Shown piece after piece: positions 32,401-41,771 of a stretch of 64,000 nucleotides of DNA. The position numbers and the translations under genes are program-made. The stretch comes from Chondrus crispus (Eukaryota; Rhodophyta; Florideophyceae; Gigartinales; Gigartinaceae), in the NCBI RefSeq assembly GCF_000350225.1, contig NW_005178734.1:597266-661265 (forward strand). Direction: 5' to 3'. How positions within the stretch are numbered: the stretch's first letter is position 1; each line of letters begins with the position of its first letter. The notes beneath the pieces are model-generated. The model ran no database searches, was not told the origin of the DNA, and worked only from the letters and a program-made list of their open reading frames with translations.

Positions 32401-34645
32401 CCACGATAGTCCCAATGCTAGGCTCAACATGAGCTCCAAACCTGAAGACTCTCCTCGTCGCCTTGGGTAGGATCTTACATCCTATGAAGGCCGCATAGGC
32501 CTCGGCCTGTCTCCTTCCGCTGACCGAGGTTGATGCACCGGTATCCAGGCATACACCTTCGAATTGGTCGGCGGTCACTGGTGTAGATGCATTTATGGGC
32601 AGAATCTCTACCTTGGATGGGATGATATTTTCTGCCATTGAATGACTTGGAGATTTCTGATTGGCTTGTGCCGATCCCGCGCAATAGGTGATGTCCACTC
32701 CTTTTCCCTGTTCGGAAGCTGGATGGCTGCCTTCTTCCACATTCAAGTACTGGATACCAAATTGGGCCGCGTATCCATCTTCTGAGTCATTACCCTCATC
32801 GCTGCTTGACGATTTGCTTTCTTCGCTATTCTCAGCACTTGCGAAGCTGATGGCCCTTTCCCTGCCCTCGTCTGCAGCCCCTTGGGTATCCTGACCCATC
32901 AAAGACCGCATCCAATTCTCACCGTACTGTATGCACAGCTCGTCCATTACCGCGTTGGTCTCTGCTACGGTGCGGGTCTCGTGGATAGCTTTCATGGCTT
33001 TGCGACCCTCCCCGTCATATCCTGGCTTGCCAGAACATGTCGGGCACTCGAAGCGGCGGTATCCCTGCTTTCCGCAGCCAAAGCAATTGCCGTTAAACGG
33101 CTTTTTCTCGCGAGGTGTGTACGGATGGTGTCGCGGGTTGGGATTCGCTCGCCCGTACACGTCTCCAAAGAGAACACGCCTGCCTAGGCTCTTGTCGCCT
33201 ACTCTAGCTCGGCTATCTCGTCGCTCTGCACGCATCTCACGCCCCTTATCTTCCTCAATTGCCTGGCACTTTAAGGTACTGTACAACTTGGCAAAATCCA
33301 ACTCGTGGGCGCGAGCTGTGGTTGCCCTCGTCCACTTAAACGAGCGCACTGCCTGCTTCAGCCAACGCCTTTGGTCTTGGTCAGTCTGGCGCTCAATTGG
33401 CACAAGGTTCCCATGTTTCACGATCTCTGCTCGTACAGCTTTGAGACCTTCCGCGAGGGATCCTTTTTCCTGCGCTAGATCGTACAAGGACAATGCATTT
33501 AAGTGTTCTAGTGTAGCTTCCTGTGCTTCTTCGCCATGAAAAATACTGAGCATAAAGACGTTCACTTCTTCCAGGTTTTTGAAGAACCTTGGATTCGCCT
33601 GCACCTTCCGTTTGTAGTAAGTCCGGGCTTGGCCAGCCAGAATATTCTCCACGTTCCTCAATGCCGCGTGTTCCGGCACGCCCCACTGGGTGACACAGTT
33701 CATATAAGAGCTGAATATGTCCTCCCAATTTTCCCCATCATCCCCCCCGAATTTGTCACTGCGATCCTTGAACCTCGTCCCAAGCCTGCTAAGGACGGAA
33801 ACGGCATGTGGGGATACACTGGTTGACGTCGTGGCGTGCTGGGCGGATTGGTGCTGTTGCCTGTTGGCATTTCGACGATGGAGAGCAGTGTACGTCTCAT
33901 GGGTACCTGTTGGGGCACCTGGAGGTATGACCCTAAACGGCCCCTCTTGAAATCCGGCGTCTGCGTTCGTGGTGTCAACTGGCGCTGGACGGTCCAATTC
34001 CTGAGTGCGTCTCTGTAGATACATTCTGGCTGGTGCGGTAGCCTGTGTTGGCTGCAAGTATGCAGTAGAATATTGCTCTACTCCTCCCCTGCCGTCGTCG
34101 CTTGATCGCGAAGAACTTCTTGCATACTCGATACGGCGTGACGACAATGTCGGGATCTCTTGCTCCACAGCCTCACGAGCGAGGTCGGTTGCATCCTGGG
34201 TGGACTGCGGGTCGCTATAGTACTCGCTGAGGGCAGGCTTTATCTGCAGCCCTCTGCGTTTTTCAATTCCGCCCTGTCTATCGTGGATGAGATCTCGCAA
34301 GTCCTTGTACATCTGCGGTGCAAACGAGCCGTGTATAACCTCTCTAGAGAACAGAGTCTCTGGAGGAAGCAGGTCGGTGTATGCCTCTTGGAGCGCGCCC
34401 CCAACATATCCCTTCTGCATCACTGAGCACATCCACTGAAACACGTAGGCTTGTTTCGGACTAGTGTCATCAGGCCTCCATGTGACGTTCTGCATCATTT
34501 CCTCTACGACGGCCGCAGGAATATGCGTCAAGTTGACAGTCGGAGGAGCGGACACATGGTGTGCTGTATCCTCGATCGTTGGCGTTGGCGGTGTCGCGTC
34601 AATCGAGTCTTCTGTAGCGCCTTGAGGCGCCTCCGGGTTCGACAT
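29456..34645 (-). CDS. Cop-C gag-pol polyprotein, 1729 residues, intact
   Basis: Single copia Gag-Pol frame from ATG 34645 (MSNPEAPQGA) to the stop at 29456. Approximate residues: gag capsid 280-480; nucleocapsid knuckle at 520, CX2CX4YX4C with Tyr in place of the usual His; aspartic protease DTGAS at 700; pre-integrase His/Cys motif at 850; integrase core D,D,E at 910 (HVIDKDTHY), 950 (KADAGSVF) and 987 (GVGERYHDP); reverse transcriptase from 1240 with catalytic Asp in HDITQAYLQ and the VVDD box at 1427; RNase H from 1565 with Asp in FTDAAL, Glu in GGEIMAF, Asp in LTDSRGL and NPAD. The product would be processed by its own protease to make cDNA and integrate it. Gag and Pol share one frame, so no frameshift signal is needed. 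All enzymatic motifs look intact, so the element may be capable of movement. Confidence 0.96.
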   Translation of the reverse strand: MSNPEAPQGATEDSIDATPPTPTIEDTAHHVSAPPTVNLTHIPAAVVEEMMQNVTWRPDDTSPKQAYVFQWMCSVMQKGYVGGALQEAYTDLLPPETLFSREVIHGSFAPQMYKDLRDLIHDRQGGIEKRRGLQIKPALSEYYSDPQSTQDATDLAREAVEQEIPTLSSRRIEYARSSSRSSDDGRGGVEQYSTAYLQPTQATAPARMYLQRRTQELDRPAPVDTTNADAGFQEGPFRVIPPGAPTGTHETYTALHRRNANRQQHQSAQHATTSTSVSPHAVSVLSRLGTRFKDRSDKFGGDDGENWEDIFSSYMNCVTQWGVPEHAALRNVENILAGQARTYYKRKVQANPRFFKNLEEVNVFMLSIFHGEEAQEATLEHLNALSLYDLAQEKGSLAEGLKAVRAEIVKHGNLVPIERQTDQDQRRWLKQAVRSFKWTRATTARAHELDFAKLYSTLKCQAIEEDKGREMRAERRDSRARVGDKSLGRRVLFGDVYGRANPNPRHHPYTPREKKPFNGNCFGCGKQGYRRFECPTCSGKPGYDGEGRKAMKAIHETRTVAETNAVMDELCIQYGENWMRSLMGQDTQGAADEGRERAISFASAENSEESKSSSSDEGNDSEDGYAAQFGIQYLNVEEGSHPASEQGKGVDITYCAGSAQANQKSPSHSMAENIIPSKVEILPINASTPVTADQFEGVCLDTGASTSVSGRRQAEAYAAFIGCKILPKATRRVFRFGAHVEPSIGTIVVRIPTPGDAFIEIRVDIVAANIPLLIGLDALDKFSLYINNVRNLLVHDKLQWAIPLTRHGGHMYYRWTKEVLFTMPELLKMHHGFFHPSTDKMFNLIKRAKLEDATPQVRQMLEDISKRCNTCQFSAPKPRRFTASISDGIVFNRTVILDLMWIHSKPVLHVIDKDTHYSAARFLEGESIEQVWQTFLLCWVSTYVGYPDILKADAGSVFTSRKWNKMTSEVGVAVEIAGVESSNSMGVGERYHDPLRRIYNKVLANYPGHSKEVILALANKGMNDTLGPEGLVPSLLLFGVVPRVSAATGSLSSQEERLLMMQTARNEMEAITARLRMKTVLRKRASKAAHMTLTEGDPVLVWRKGVKGRSSSWTGPYSVLKIEGKLITVLDERHKPREFSASSIKPYTVDDIEASKQEEGERDNTGMDNAPESESETEESEQSWSEPDDVERDPDYEEHMHEWHDREDDLLYSGYGSGSEQYTHLTEVLPIGDPRGKEERFHDARDKEIKGLEDMQTWERVDGSSLPEGANVMGSRFALSLKHAGTEQEFAKARLVVQGHTDKEKFNVVHDSTTLHQRSTRLIVCIAGMFGFDVWSHDITQAYLQSDSPLQRNVFLRPPPELKFPKGQLLRLVKPLYGLADSGDYWGSTNSRHHVRDLGMVPTTGDLSLYFRRSKGELCGLSGIVVDDTLQCGTQAFFEHTGKTVKMFRSKARTREGIVFAGIHVDRNVQGGFVLSQCDYAQTLAKMDKGATYQELRSARAKLAWLTNSRPDVLCAVAKLAQVKDSTFDDTAVKGVNKVVAHVQKCPKLGIVMPSVDLDSASIMVFTDAALGNNEDLSSQIGFVIAVTDNAGRANIVEYASRKCRRVTHSSLGGEIMAFTAGFEAGFALKYDMKKITRRNLPLYMLTDSRGLFDMITRNSYSAERRLMIDMAAIRQAYRRRDIDGVAHVAGSDNPADAMTKIVQSKALVDMMAGKMTVHPTQWVVRSRM

Positions 34646-34695
34646 GGTGCTCCAGCCTTTTCACAGTCCACGAGTGTCAGCTGACAATTCCGGAA

Positions 34696-35299
34696 TGTAG
34701 TTAGACTGATGCTAATGAACCTGGCGGAGCAGAACCCACGTCGCCTCTCGTTGCGCGGTGAAGGGGGATCGGTAGAGGGTAGAGAACCGGGAAGAAAAAG
34801 TAAACAAAGAGATTGAGAGGAATGGGAGCCTTTGAGGCTTCCGTATCGCTTTAATTAAGCAATACAGAAACTAGGCGTATCCGGGTTTTTTCTTCTTCTT
34901 CGCTAGAGAAAGATAAGTACTTAAACACTATCTGCATAGATAGCTGCGCCCCTTCATTCGTCCCTCTTCGCCCCAACTTTCTCGCCCTCCACGTCCAGCA
35001 TGGCTGAGGGACTTTGCCAAGCCACATTTTCATTCCAACACAACCCGTCTGTCGCAATCCCTGCATTCCTCCCTATTTCCAGGTACTTCTAGGCAGAATT
35101 GCGCCCGGTTGAGTGTCATGCCCGTTGGGCACCGCCACTTTCTGTCCGCAGTGGAGCGTGCCCCCTCCGGCCCGACTGGCCTTACAGCGGTCCCATCTGC
35201 TACTGTAATTGACTCCACGTGTCCACCTGTCTTACTATCATACGCACCGTTCTTTTTCCAACCGTTGTACAGTAGCATCAACGTGCGGCTCCACGAACA
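34696..35299 (-). mobile_element. 5' LTR of Cop-C
   Basis: Identical partner of 28709-29312. Transcription would start here towards lower coordinates. Gag starts 51 bp inside the LTR. I could not confirm a primer-binding site; the minus-strand sequence after the LTR begins TTCCGGAATTGTCAG. Confidence 0.92.
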
Positions 35300-35304
35300 T
35301 CTTG

Positions 35305-35945
35305 AATGTGACAGTGCTCCCAAGTGTTTTGAGCAACCTGATGTTGTTAATCTGTGATCTAAGATGATGAACAGATGCAGAGGGGAGTTTTTATTGTAAT
35401 GTACTTGCGTAGAATGCACAGAATGGACATGCGGCTATGCCGAGCCATCCGATAGAATTGTGAACGGATCAAAAATAATGCATTTCAACAGCATTGAGTA
35501 ATATCTCAATCTGCTTTCTTCTTTAACGATCAGCAGTGTATACATCCAACTTGCTCAGCTTTTTGTCTGCTTGTACAGTGATCGAATAGTCAGTTTCTTG
35601 AGTGATCTGCAATCCATCAAACAGAAATGTTCCCGGACCGTACACCACAGTCCTGAGCTTGTAATTCGTTTCAACCATATGTATAACTTCAGAAACATCT
35701 TTCTTCGAGCCAGCAAACAGTATATCATCCACAATCTTAACAGGTAGGATCACTAGGGAGCCACTTGAACCTTTGATATAGAAAAGTTGCGGAACATATA
35801 TCAGCTGATTGAAACCACATGAAGTTAAAAGGAATCAATATGAGCTTTCCATTTCGCATTGGCATTAACTAGACCATAATCAGCCGTCATGAGTGACCAA
35901 TAATATTCCTTATCAGCAGGTTCTCTGAAGGGACAACGTAAACAT
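35305..35945 (-). pseudogene. Cop-D: copia reverse transcriptase part, right half of the split element
   Basis: Reverse transcriptase of a copia-like Pol on the minus strand. RDVYVVP (about 35920) and YGLVNANAKWKAH (about 35860) are visible in different frames. They are followed by CGFNQLIYVPQLFYIK and the catalytic VDDILFAG box, then GLQITQETDYSI. A TAA at 35523-35525 and later stops break the connection domain (IGWLGIAACPFCAFYA). It joins in frame to 28708 across the Cop-C insertion. Clearly decayed; older than Cop-C. Confidence 0.8.
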
Positions 35946-36285
35946 CTCTCTCGGCTTTGCGTGTTTGTCATAAATCACTTGTGAAGCCGACTTTTGCCAG
36001 ACACCACTTAAATACTGATGCCAGGGAAAGAAAGATACAGATACCGACAGAACGACAAGCTGTTCAGTTGTTCTTTAACTTGTTCTTGTCAATATCCTTG
36101 TTCCCATGTCGTGCTATTCGTGCTTTCATCTTCAGAGAGCCCTCATTATTTTTCTTCACTTTGTATATAACATGGCTTATTACATCGTTTGCATCTGCAG
36201 ATATCTCAGATACATAAGCAAGTGACACTTTTCTTTTAAAAATTTCCTCCTCTTTTCCGTAAGCGTTGATCAGAGGATATGATGG
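35946..36285. other. Flank between Cop-D and Gyp-2
   Basis: No gene seen. Probably the decayed 5' side of Cop-D and/or host sequence. The last five bases (GATGG, 36281-36285) would be the left target duplication of Gyp-2; the matching copy is outside the window. Confidence 0.4.
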
Positions 36286-36925
36286 TGTAGCATAACCGCC
36301 GACTACTGTACTATATATTAGATTTAGAATTAGATCTAAAGCTGGAAGGTACGGACCTTACAGCGTGCGCGCGCATACCTTACAGCGCGCGCGCACCAAC
36401 ACGTGTACCCCACGTGTAGCACACGTGTGCTGTCAGCCCCGACGGCTGACAGCGTTACAGTGCGGGCCGACCCGCACTGTCTACAGTAAGCCGACTGCAG
36501 TACAGTCCGTACTGTACTGTAGACGGTTAATTAACTTGTACAATAAATATAGGGAGCGACCGCCGGCGGGAGAGGGACCAAGCTAGGCAACCCTCCACCG
36601 ACGGTCGACCACCCAGCTTACTCTACTCACACCGCTGTTCCGCGAGTAGTTACCACCGAGCGGGTAGGGGACGCGCGCGACACCACGGCGAGCTGCGATC
36701 CTCCTCCGCCCGTCAGTACCGGATCGTCAACCGGTACTGCTCCGGGGCGTCGAGGCGTCAATCCGCTCGCCCACGCGCGCGTCCCCATCGACCACGCTCT
36801 ACCACCCGCTACCGGTCCGCTTCCAGTGGCGTTGGTTAGTTCAAGACTCTCTGTACGCCGATCCGGGGTCTTTCCGCCGAACATCGCAAACACCCCTCCG
36901 CCGTGTGTGGGGTGTTTATGCGACA
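36286..36925 (+). mobile_element. 5' LTR of Gyp-2
   Basis: 640 bp from TGTAGCATAA to TTATGCGACA; these ends form a 9-of-10 inverted repeat. It aligns with the Gyp-1 LTR. It contains AATAAATATA near 36542 (possible TATA or polyadenylation signal) and a dense hairpin cluster at 36418-36522. Confidence 0.85.
36418..36522 (+). repeat. Hairpin cluster in the Gyp-2 LTR
   Basis: Four adjacent inverted repeats: AGCACACGTGTGCT palindrome (36418-36431); GCTGTCAGCC/GGCTGACAGC with a 5-nt loop (36429-36453); ACAGTGCGGG/CCCGCACTGT with a 4-nt loop (36457-36480); and nested CTACAGTA/TACTGTAG (36481-36522) enclosing CAGTACAG/CTGTACTG. Related but less perfect pairs occur in the Gyp-1 LTR. Confidence 0.85.
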
Positions 36926-36926
36926 C

Positions 36927-36944
36927 TGGTCTCCCGACCTAGAA
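36927..36944 (+). promoter_or_regulatory. Putative primer-binding site of Gyp-2
   Basis: The same 18 nt as in Gyp-1 and Gyp-3, one base after the LTR end. Confidence 0.8.
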
Positions 36945-37002
36945 GACCTTCAAGATCACGCCGAGAAAGTTGTCCCTTACCTCCGCGTCCGTACGCGTTG
37001 AG

Positions 37003-39573
37003 ATGAGCGCTGAGTACCCGACCTCGATCCGATTCGAGACCGCGGATGTGCGAGAGGCCGCGCTACGCCTCCAAGTGGGCGACGGCGACGCAGGTCGTCG
37101 GAACCGCGAACCGTCGCCCGACTTCTCCGAAGGACGCTCTCGCGCGATGTACGATCGCATCGCCGAGTACATCGAGGATTTCCGGACATCTGTCGGTATC
37201 GACGTTTCCGACAGCGTCTACGCCCGCTGTATGGAAGAGTTGCGCTCCCTCCGCGAAGGAAGATTCCAGCGCATAACTCAGTCCTTGGAGAACCTGCGCG
37301 CGCTCGTCGACCAGCTACATGCCCGTTTGGTGCTGGTCGAAGACGAGCGCATTGATTCCCCGCCGTAGAGGTTGCGGGTCGACCCGCGAGTGCAAACTCC
37401 GGGGCTCGACGAGACCCGCAACCCTTCCCATCTGCCGAACAGATGGGAGAGTTCGCGCACATGGCGACGGAACTTAACTCAACGCGGCGCCGTGCCCGTG
37501 AGATGGCACAGACCTCGGCCGAGAGGCCGCTCAGAGCCCCCTCGAGTGGGCCCGGTGCCACTGTTCTTCTGGGCGCGTCCGGATCGCAAGAATGGCCCCC
37601 GGCTGGTGCCGTCACTAGCCGGAGGGCGGAGTACATCAAGCCGACTGCGGACGCCAACTTCGCGTCCGAGACTCAAGCCCTGCCGTATGCCTCCGGAAGC
37701 ATGCGGCAGTTACGACGGGTACCGACCAAACTCAACCAGGGCCGTGGAGGAGTCGCCCGCGGATCAGGGGAACCGATTCTCCCCTTCAATCCTCGCTGGG
37801 GCGGCTACCAGCCGGCGGATCTTACCGCGCATCCCGGCCCCGTCGACGTCCGAACATTGCCCGTCACTCCGTTCGGAACGTGGGGTCCCGCCGGACCTGG
37901 GGTCGAGCCCGTCCACACCATGATACAGGATTTCAGCGCCGTTGCGAACTACCGGATGTATAGGTTGGACAATACCTCGAGGCTCGTTACCTCAGGTGAC
38001 GCGGGACGGATCGCCAAGTACGTCCAACGCTGCCGTGGGCTCCGCCCCACGATGAAGAGCTTCGGCGGTACTGATGCGATTCAGTTGCTCCCGTTCCTGA
38101 AGGATATCCGGACAACCTTCAATGCCCCGCCAACACCTGACCAAGGGTGTGGCAAGCCGTGTCTTCGCTCACTTCCTCGAGCGGGGCGCAGAGCGCCTGT
38201 ATACGAGTTACACCATGCGCGGCCTCCGCGCCGGCCAGCTCCACGACGACACGAGCTGGCCTGGTCTCGTCAACCAATTTATCAAACGCTGCCTAACCGA
38301 CGACGTGTTAGGGGAAGCGTTTGATGCTGTCGCGTCGGCGCGAAAGCTCCCTCACGAAACCGAGAACACGTTCGCGGACCGCTGGAATGCTGGAATCCGC
38401 CGCGTTCCGATGCACCGTGCGAACACGGCCGTCACGGCCGTGTTCTCAGAACAAGCCCTCGCGCACTACTTCGTGCGCTGGTTGTCCACTGCGACCCGGG
38501 CCGCAGTGGCGGAGACGATGCAAAGGTTGCCCGGACCAGAGAAGACCGAACTCTCAACGATTCGCCGTATCGCAACGGCTGAGAGAACAACCTACCGCGC
38601 TCGTCGCGGTTTGCCGCTGCCGGATCCGAAGCCCGCAGCGAAGGGAGTCCGAACTCCGAGGTCGCACGTAACAAGTTCGCCGGCGACCGCCCTCCACATT
38701 GGAGAAGATGAGTGGCAGGCCGACCCTGCCCTCATTACGCAAGGCTTCGACCGCGCAGGAGGCCGACCTCTAACGCCAGCTTCCACGGGATCGACGGGAA
38801 GCTACGTGACTGCGTTCGCGCCCACGCCGAAAACCACGGGTGGTCCGAACCACAACATGGCAGAGCTGGATATCTCCCGTCAAGAAGGGGACCGCATGCC
38901 GCCTTACGTGCCTCGACTCACCGACGAGGAGGCACGGCACGCAGTGACGTTCGCGTCGACGGATGGCAGCGCGTACGTTTTTTGGCTTTGCTGGACGTAC
39001 GGCCACGCTGTGTACGCGTGCCCGTTCCTGTCGCCTGAACAACGTCAGTTCACGGCGTACAGGAACTACCGCTATCAGATGGAAACGCGCCCCGGGATGC
39101 GCAATCTCATCCAGCAGTCTGCGCTGGAAGACCGAGGCCCGCGGCGAAGTGACCCGAATCGATCGGGTGGGGGCGTCCGTTTCCCCCCTCGTGAAGGCGG
39201 GTGTCGACACCCGGGAACCGATCAAAGGGATCGACGTGACCTCCGTCGGGTGGATACGCGGTATCCCCATCGAGATAGAAGAGGCGACCGGGGCCGTCCC
39301 CAGTTTCCCCAAGGGGTACAGAACGCCATCATGTACCTCCAAGATTGGGTTGGGGGTCCGAACCCCCAGCCCACGGAGGGAAGCGGAGGAGAACCGGTTC
39401 TTGCCGCCCCTCAAATATTGCAACGGCCGGACGTTGCAATTGAAGGTCGCGAAGTATCCGATTACTTCGTAGAGGATACCCAGCCGGGGTGGGGAACGAC
39501 GCGCAACACCACGGCCAGGGACCCATCAACGCGCTAGGTAACGATAGCAAGGCGGGTAGTTCGAAAACCCCGT
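37003..39573 (+). pseudogene. Gyp-2 gag, frameshifted
   Basis: Gag homologous to Gyp-1 gag, starting at ATG 37003 (MSAEYPTSIR). The first frame ends at TAG 37366-37368. The homologous frame resumes in another phase at about 37440 (MGEFAHMATELN), after a GC-rich patch with two inverted repeats (37371-37380 with 37413-37422; 37427-37449), and shifts back near 38110. The frame then stays open through the capsid and nucleocapsid to a premature TAG at 39535; alignment with Gyp-1 puts the ancestral stop about 36 nt later. The knuckle reads FWLC...H...C: its first Cys has become Phe. Non-functional. Confidence 0.85.
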
Positions 39574-39574
39574 G

Positions 39575-39611
39575 AAGACGGTTACGTTCGCGCGGTCGCG
39601 TGAGCCGTCTT
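39575..39611 (+). promoter_or_regulatory. Stem-loop at the ancestral gag stop of Gyp-2
   Basis: Arms AAGACGGTT (39575-39583) and AGCCGTCTT (39603-39611) with an inner GC-rich stem. This is the same structure as at 13899-13937 in Gyp-1; the inner part differs in sequence but can still pair. Confidence 0.6.
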
Positions 39612-39673
39612 GTCACACCAACCTAGACCCGTTACGATTCCACGACGGCGGAGGAGGGGAATATTTACCGATA

Positions 39674-41771
39674 ATGTTCCCTTCGACCCCGCCCGAGCGC
39701 ACTGAGACTTCCGTAAGTCCGGTGCGGGAGGACAAAGGCGCCGAGGCAACCGAGAGCCCGGCACGCCTAGAGGAAGGAACCGCGGCCGCCATGAGCCACG
39801 TGCCTAACAAGAAGCGCATCGAACGCGCCGGCGGCCCGACCCAAGGGGGTCTGGGGCCGCCAGAAGAAATCAAGTCGCCTATGGACGCAACTTGCCGCGA
39901 AGACGTCACCAACGGACAGACTCCCCGCGGCCAACGCAGAAGACCACGGAAGAGAAGCCGGAACCGGCGCCGGCAGCCCAAGCGGAACGACCTGGCCGAG
40001 CCGTCCTCGCTGAAGGTAGTCGACAGTGTCATCTGCTTGATGACATCGAAGATATACAACGTCGTCAGCTCGATCGCAACCGAGGGGAACGCGTTCAAGC
40101 CTCATACTATTGCAGTCGATACCCGCTCGAGGTATAACTTGGTGAGGAAGGCCGATCTTCCTCCCGATTGGACGCGCTACGTCGTACGCGACGCACGCCT
40201 GCCACGGTTGGCAGGCGCGAACAGTAACCCGCTCATGCTGACTGCGGTCGTGCAGCTGGCCGTCCGACTGCGGAACACGACGTTCCGCATTCCGTTCGTG
40301 GTCGCCGACCAGCTCGCGGTGCCCGTCCTCCTGGGCACGGCGTTCATCGATGCGCACGTTCAAAGTATCGACATCGATGCGCAGAGGCTCGAAGCTCCGA
40401 CAAGGTGGCTCCGTCCGACAGAGCCACCCGTGGCGAGTCGCCATTGTCGATGGGAAGGGGGAGTCGTCTCCCCCAACCCGGCGCCACGGTCGCCAGTCAA
40501 GTCGGGCCGACGTACTCGAAGAAGCCCCACAGCCGAACCGTGTCGCCCGATGGGTCACGATCCCGGCGATGTCGCAAGCACGGATACGCGTCACTACCGC
40601 GGGGAGCGGCCTCGTTTTCTTGGAACCCAAGCCGTCACTCCAACGTCGACACAGAATGAGGCTGACGAACGGTGTAGCCGAGGTCTTACCGAACCAGACC
40701 TTCGACGTGATCGTGGCGAATTTTTCGCGCCAAGCGAGGCGGCTTGAGAAGCGCACCGTCGTCGGTTACGCGAAGCACAATCCGCTAGCGATCCTGACGC
40801 CCAAGCGCCGAGTCGGGGCGGAGATCGCACACGCGCTGCATCTCACCGACTTGGACGTGCAAGCCAGAAGAGGGGGAGCTGGCCGAACAACCTCCCTGGA
40901 AAATAAGGTCGCCGAGGAAAATCACGCCGGCACCGACGATCGGCCGACGGGGTGCCCATCATCGACGGAGGACACCGCGCGAGCCACAAATAAGGATCTC
41001 GTAAATTCGCCGGAGAATTGGGAAAAAGAAATGGACTTGTCATACATCGACGATGACAAGCTCCGCGCACGGGTTCTCGACATGCTCCGTAAGCAGTCGA
41101 GTCTATGGAGCGGTGCACTCGGTACGATACGAGCAACGGAGCACCGCATACCACTCGAGGCGGGGACGAAACCGATTCGTTCTATGCTCTACCGAAAGGG
41201 GCCCGCCATGCGTGAGATGGTCGCTAAAGAAGTCAACAAGATGTTGAACGCTGGATTTATCGAACCCGCGAGCACCGAGTGGGCTTCGCCGGTGGTGCTT
41301 GTCCCGAAGAAAGACGGCTATCTTCGGTTTTGCGTAGACTGCCGATGTCTTTACGCAAAGACGGCAGCGGATTCGTATCCGCTGCCCCAGATGGACGACT
41401 GCATCGATTCGACAGGGGATGCAGCCGTCTTCACTACGCTCGACTGCATTTCGGGCTACTGGAAAATCCTTGTCGCGCCGGAGGACCGGGATAAGACCAC
41501 GTTCACCACGCATATGGGTACGTTTCGCCATTTGCGTATGCCGTTCGGACTCAAAGGCGCGCCGGCCACCTTTCAACGGGCTCTAGACATCATCTTATCC
41601 GGCGTAAGATGGCAGATATGTCTCGTATACCTCGACGTCGTCATTGTTTTTCCCGAACGCACGAGGAGCACGCCGAATATCTCGACACGTCCGAAGGTGC
41701 ACTACCTGGGGCACTTGATATCCCCAGGTAAGCTCAGCGTGGCCGACACGGCGGCTGACGCCTTCAAGACG
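39674..41771 (+). pseudogene. Gyp-2 pol, first part: protease and RT, cut by Gyp-3
   Basis: Starts at ATG 39674 (MFPSTPPERT), 137 nt after the gag stop. Basic linker, then a protease whose active site reads DTRSR (Asp codon 40118). A one-base indel near 40390 plus a 24-bp insertion shift the rest into the +1 frame. The reverse transcriptase is then open up to the Gyp-3 insertion, but the catalytic box is YLDV (41628-41639), and about 60-70 bp after it are deleted relative to Gyp-1. Loss of protease Gly residues, of the second catalytic Asp and of the segment after it shows this copy was inactive or has decayed. It continues at 56112. Confidence 0.9.

Larger units (their letters stand above)
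28709..35299 (-). mobile_element. Cop-C: complete, apparently young copia element
   Basis: 6,591 bp bounded by 604-bp direct LTRs (28709-29312 and 34696-35299) starting TGTAGTTAGA and ending CACGAACA. The 5-bp target duplication TCTTG occurs at 28704-28708 and 35300-35304. I found no difference between the LTRs by eye; the short frames inside them translate identically. The single gag-pol frame is uninterrupted. It sits inside Cop-D, so it is younger than Cop-D. Confidence 0.96.
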
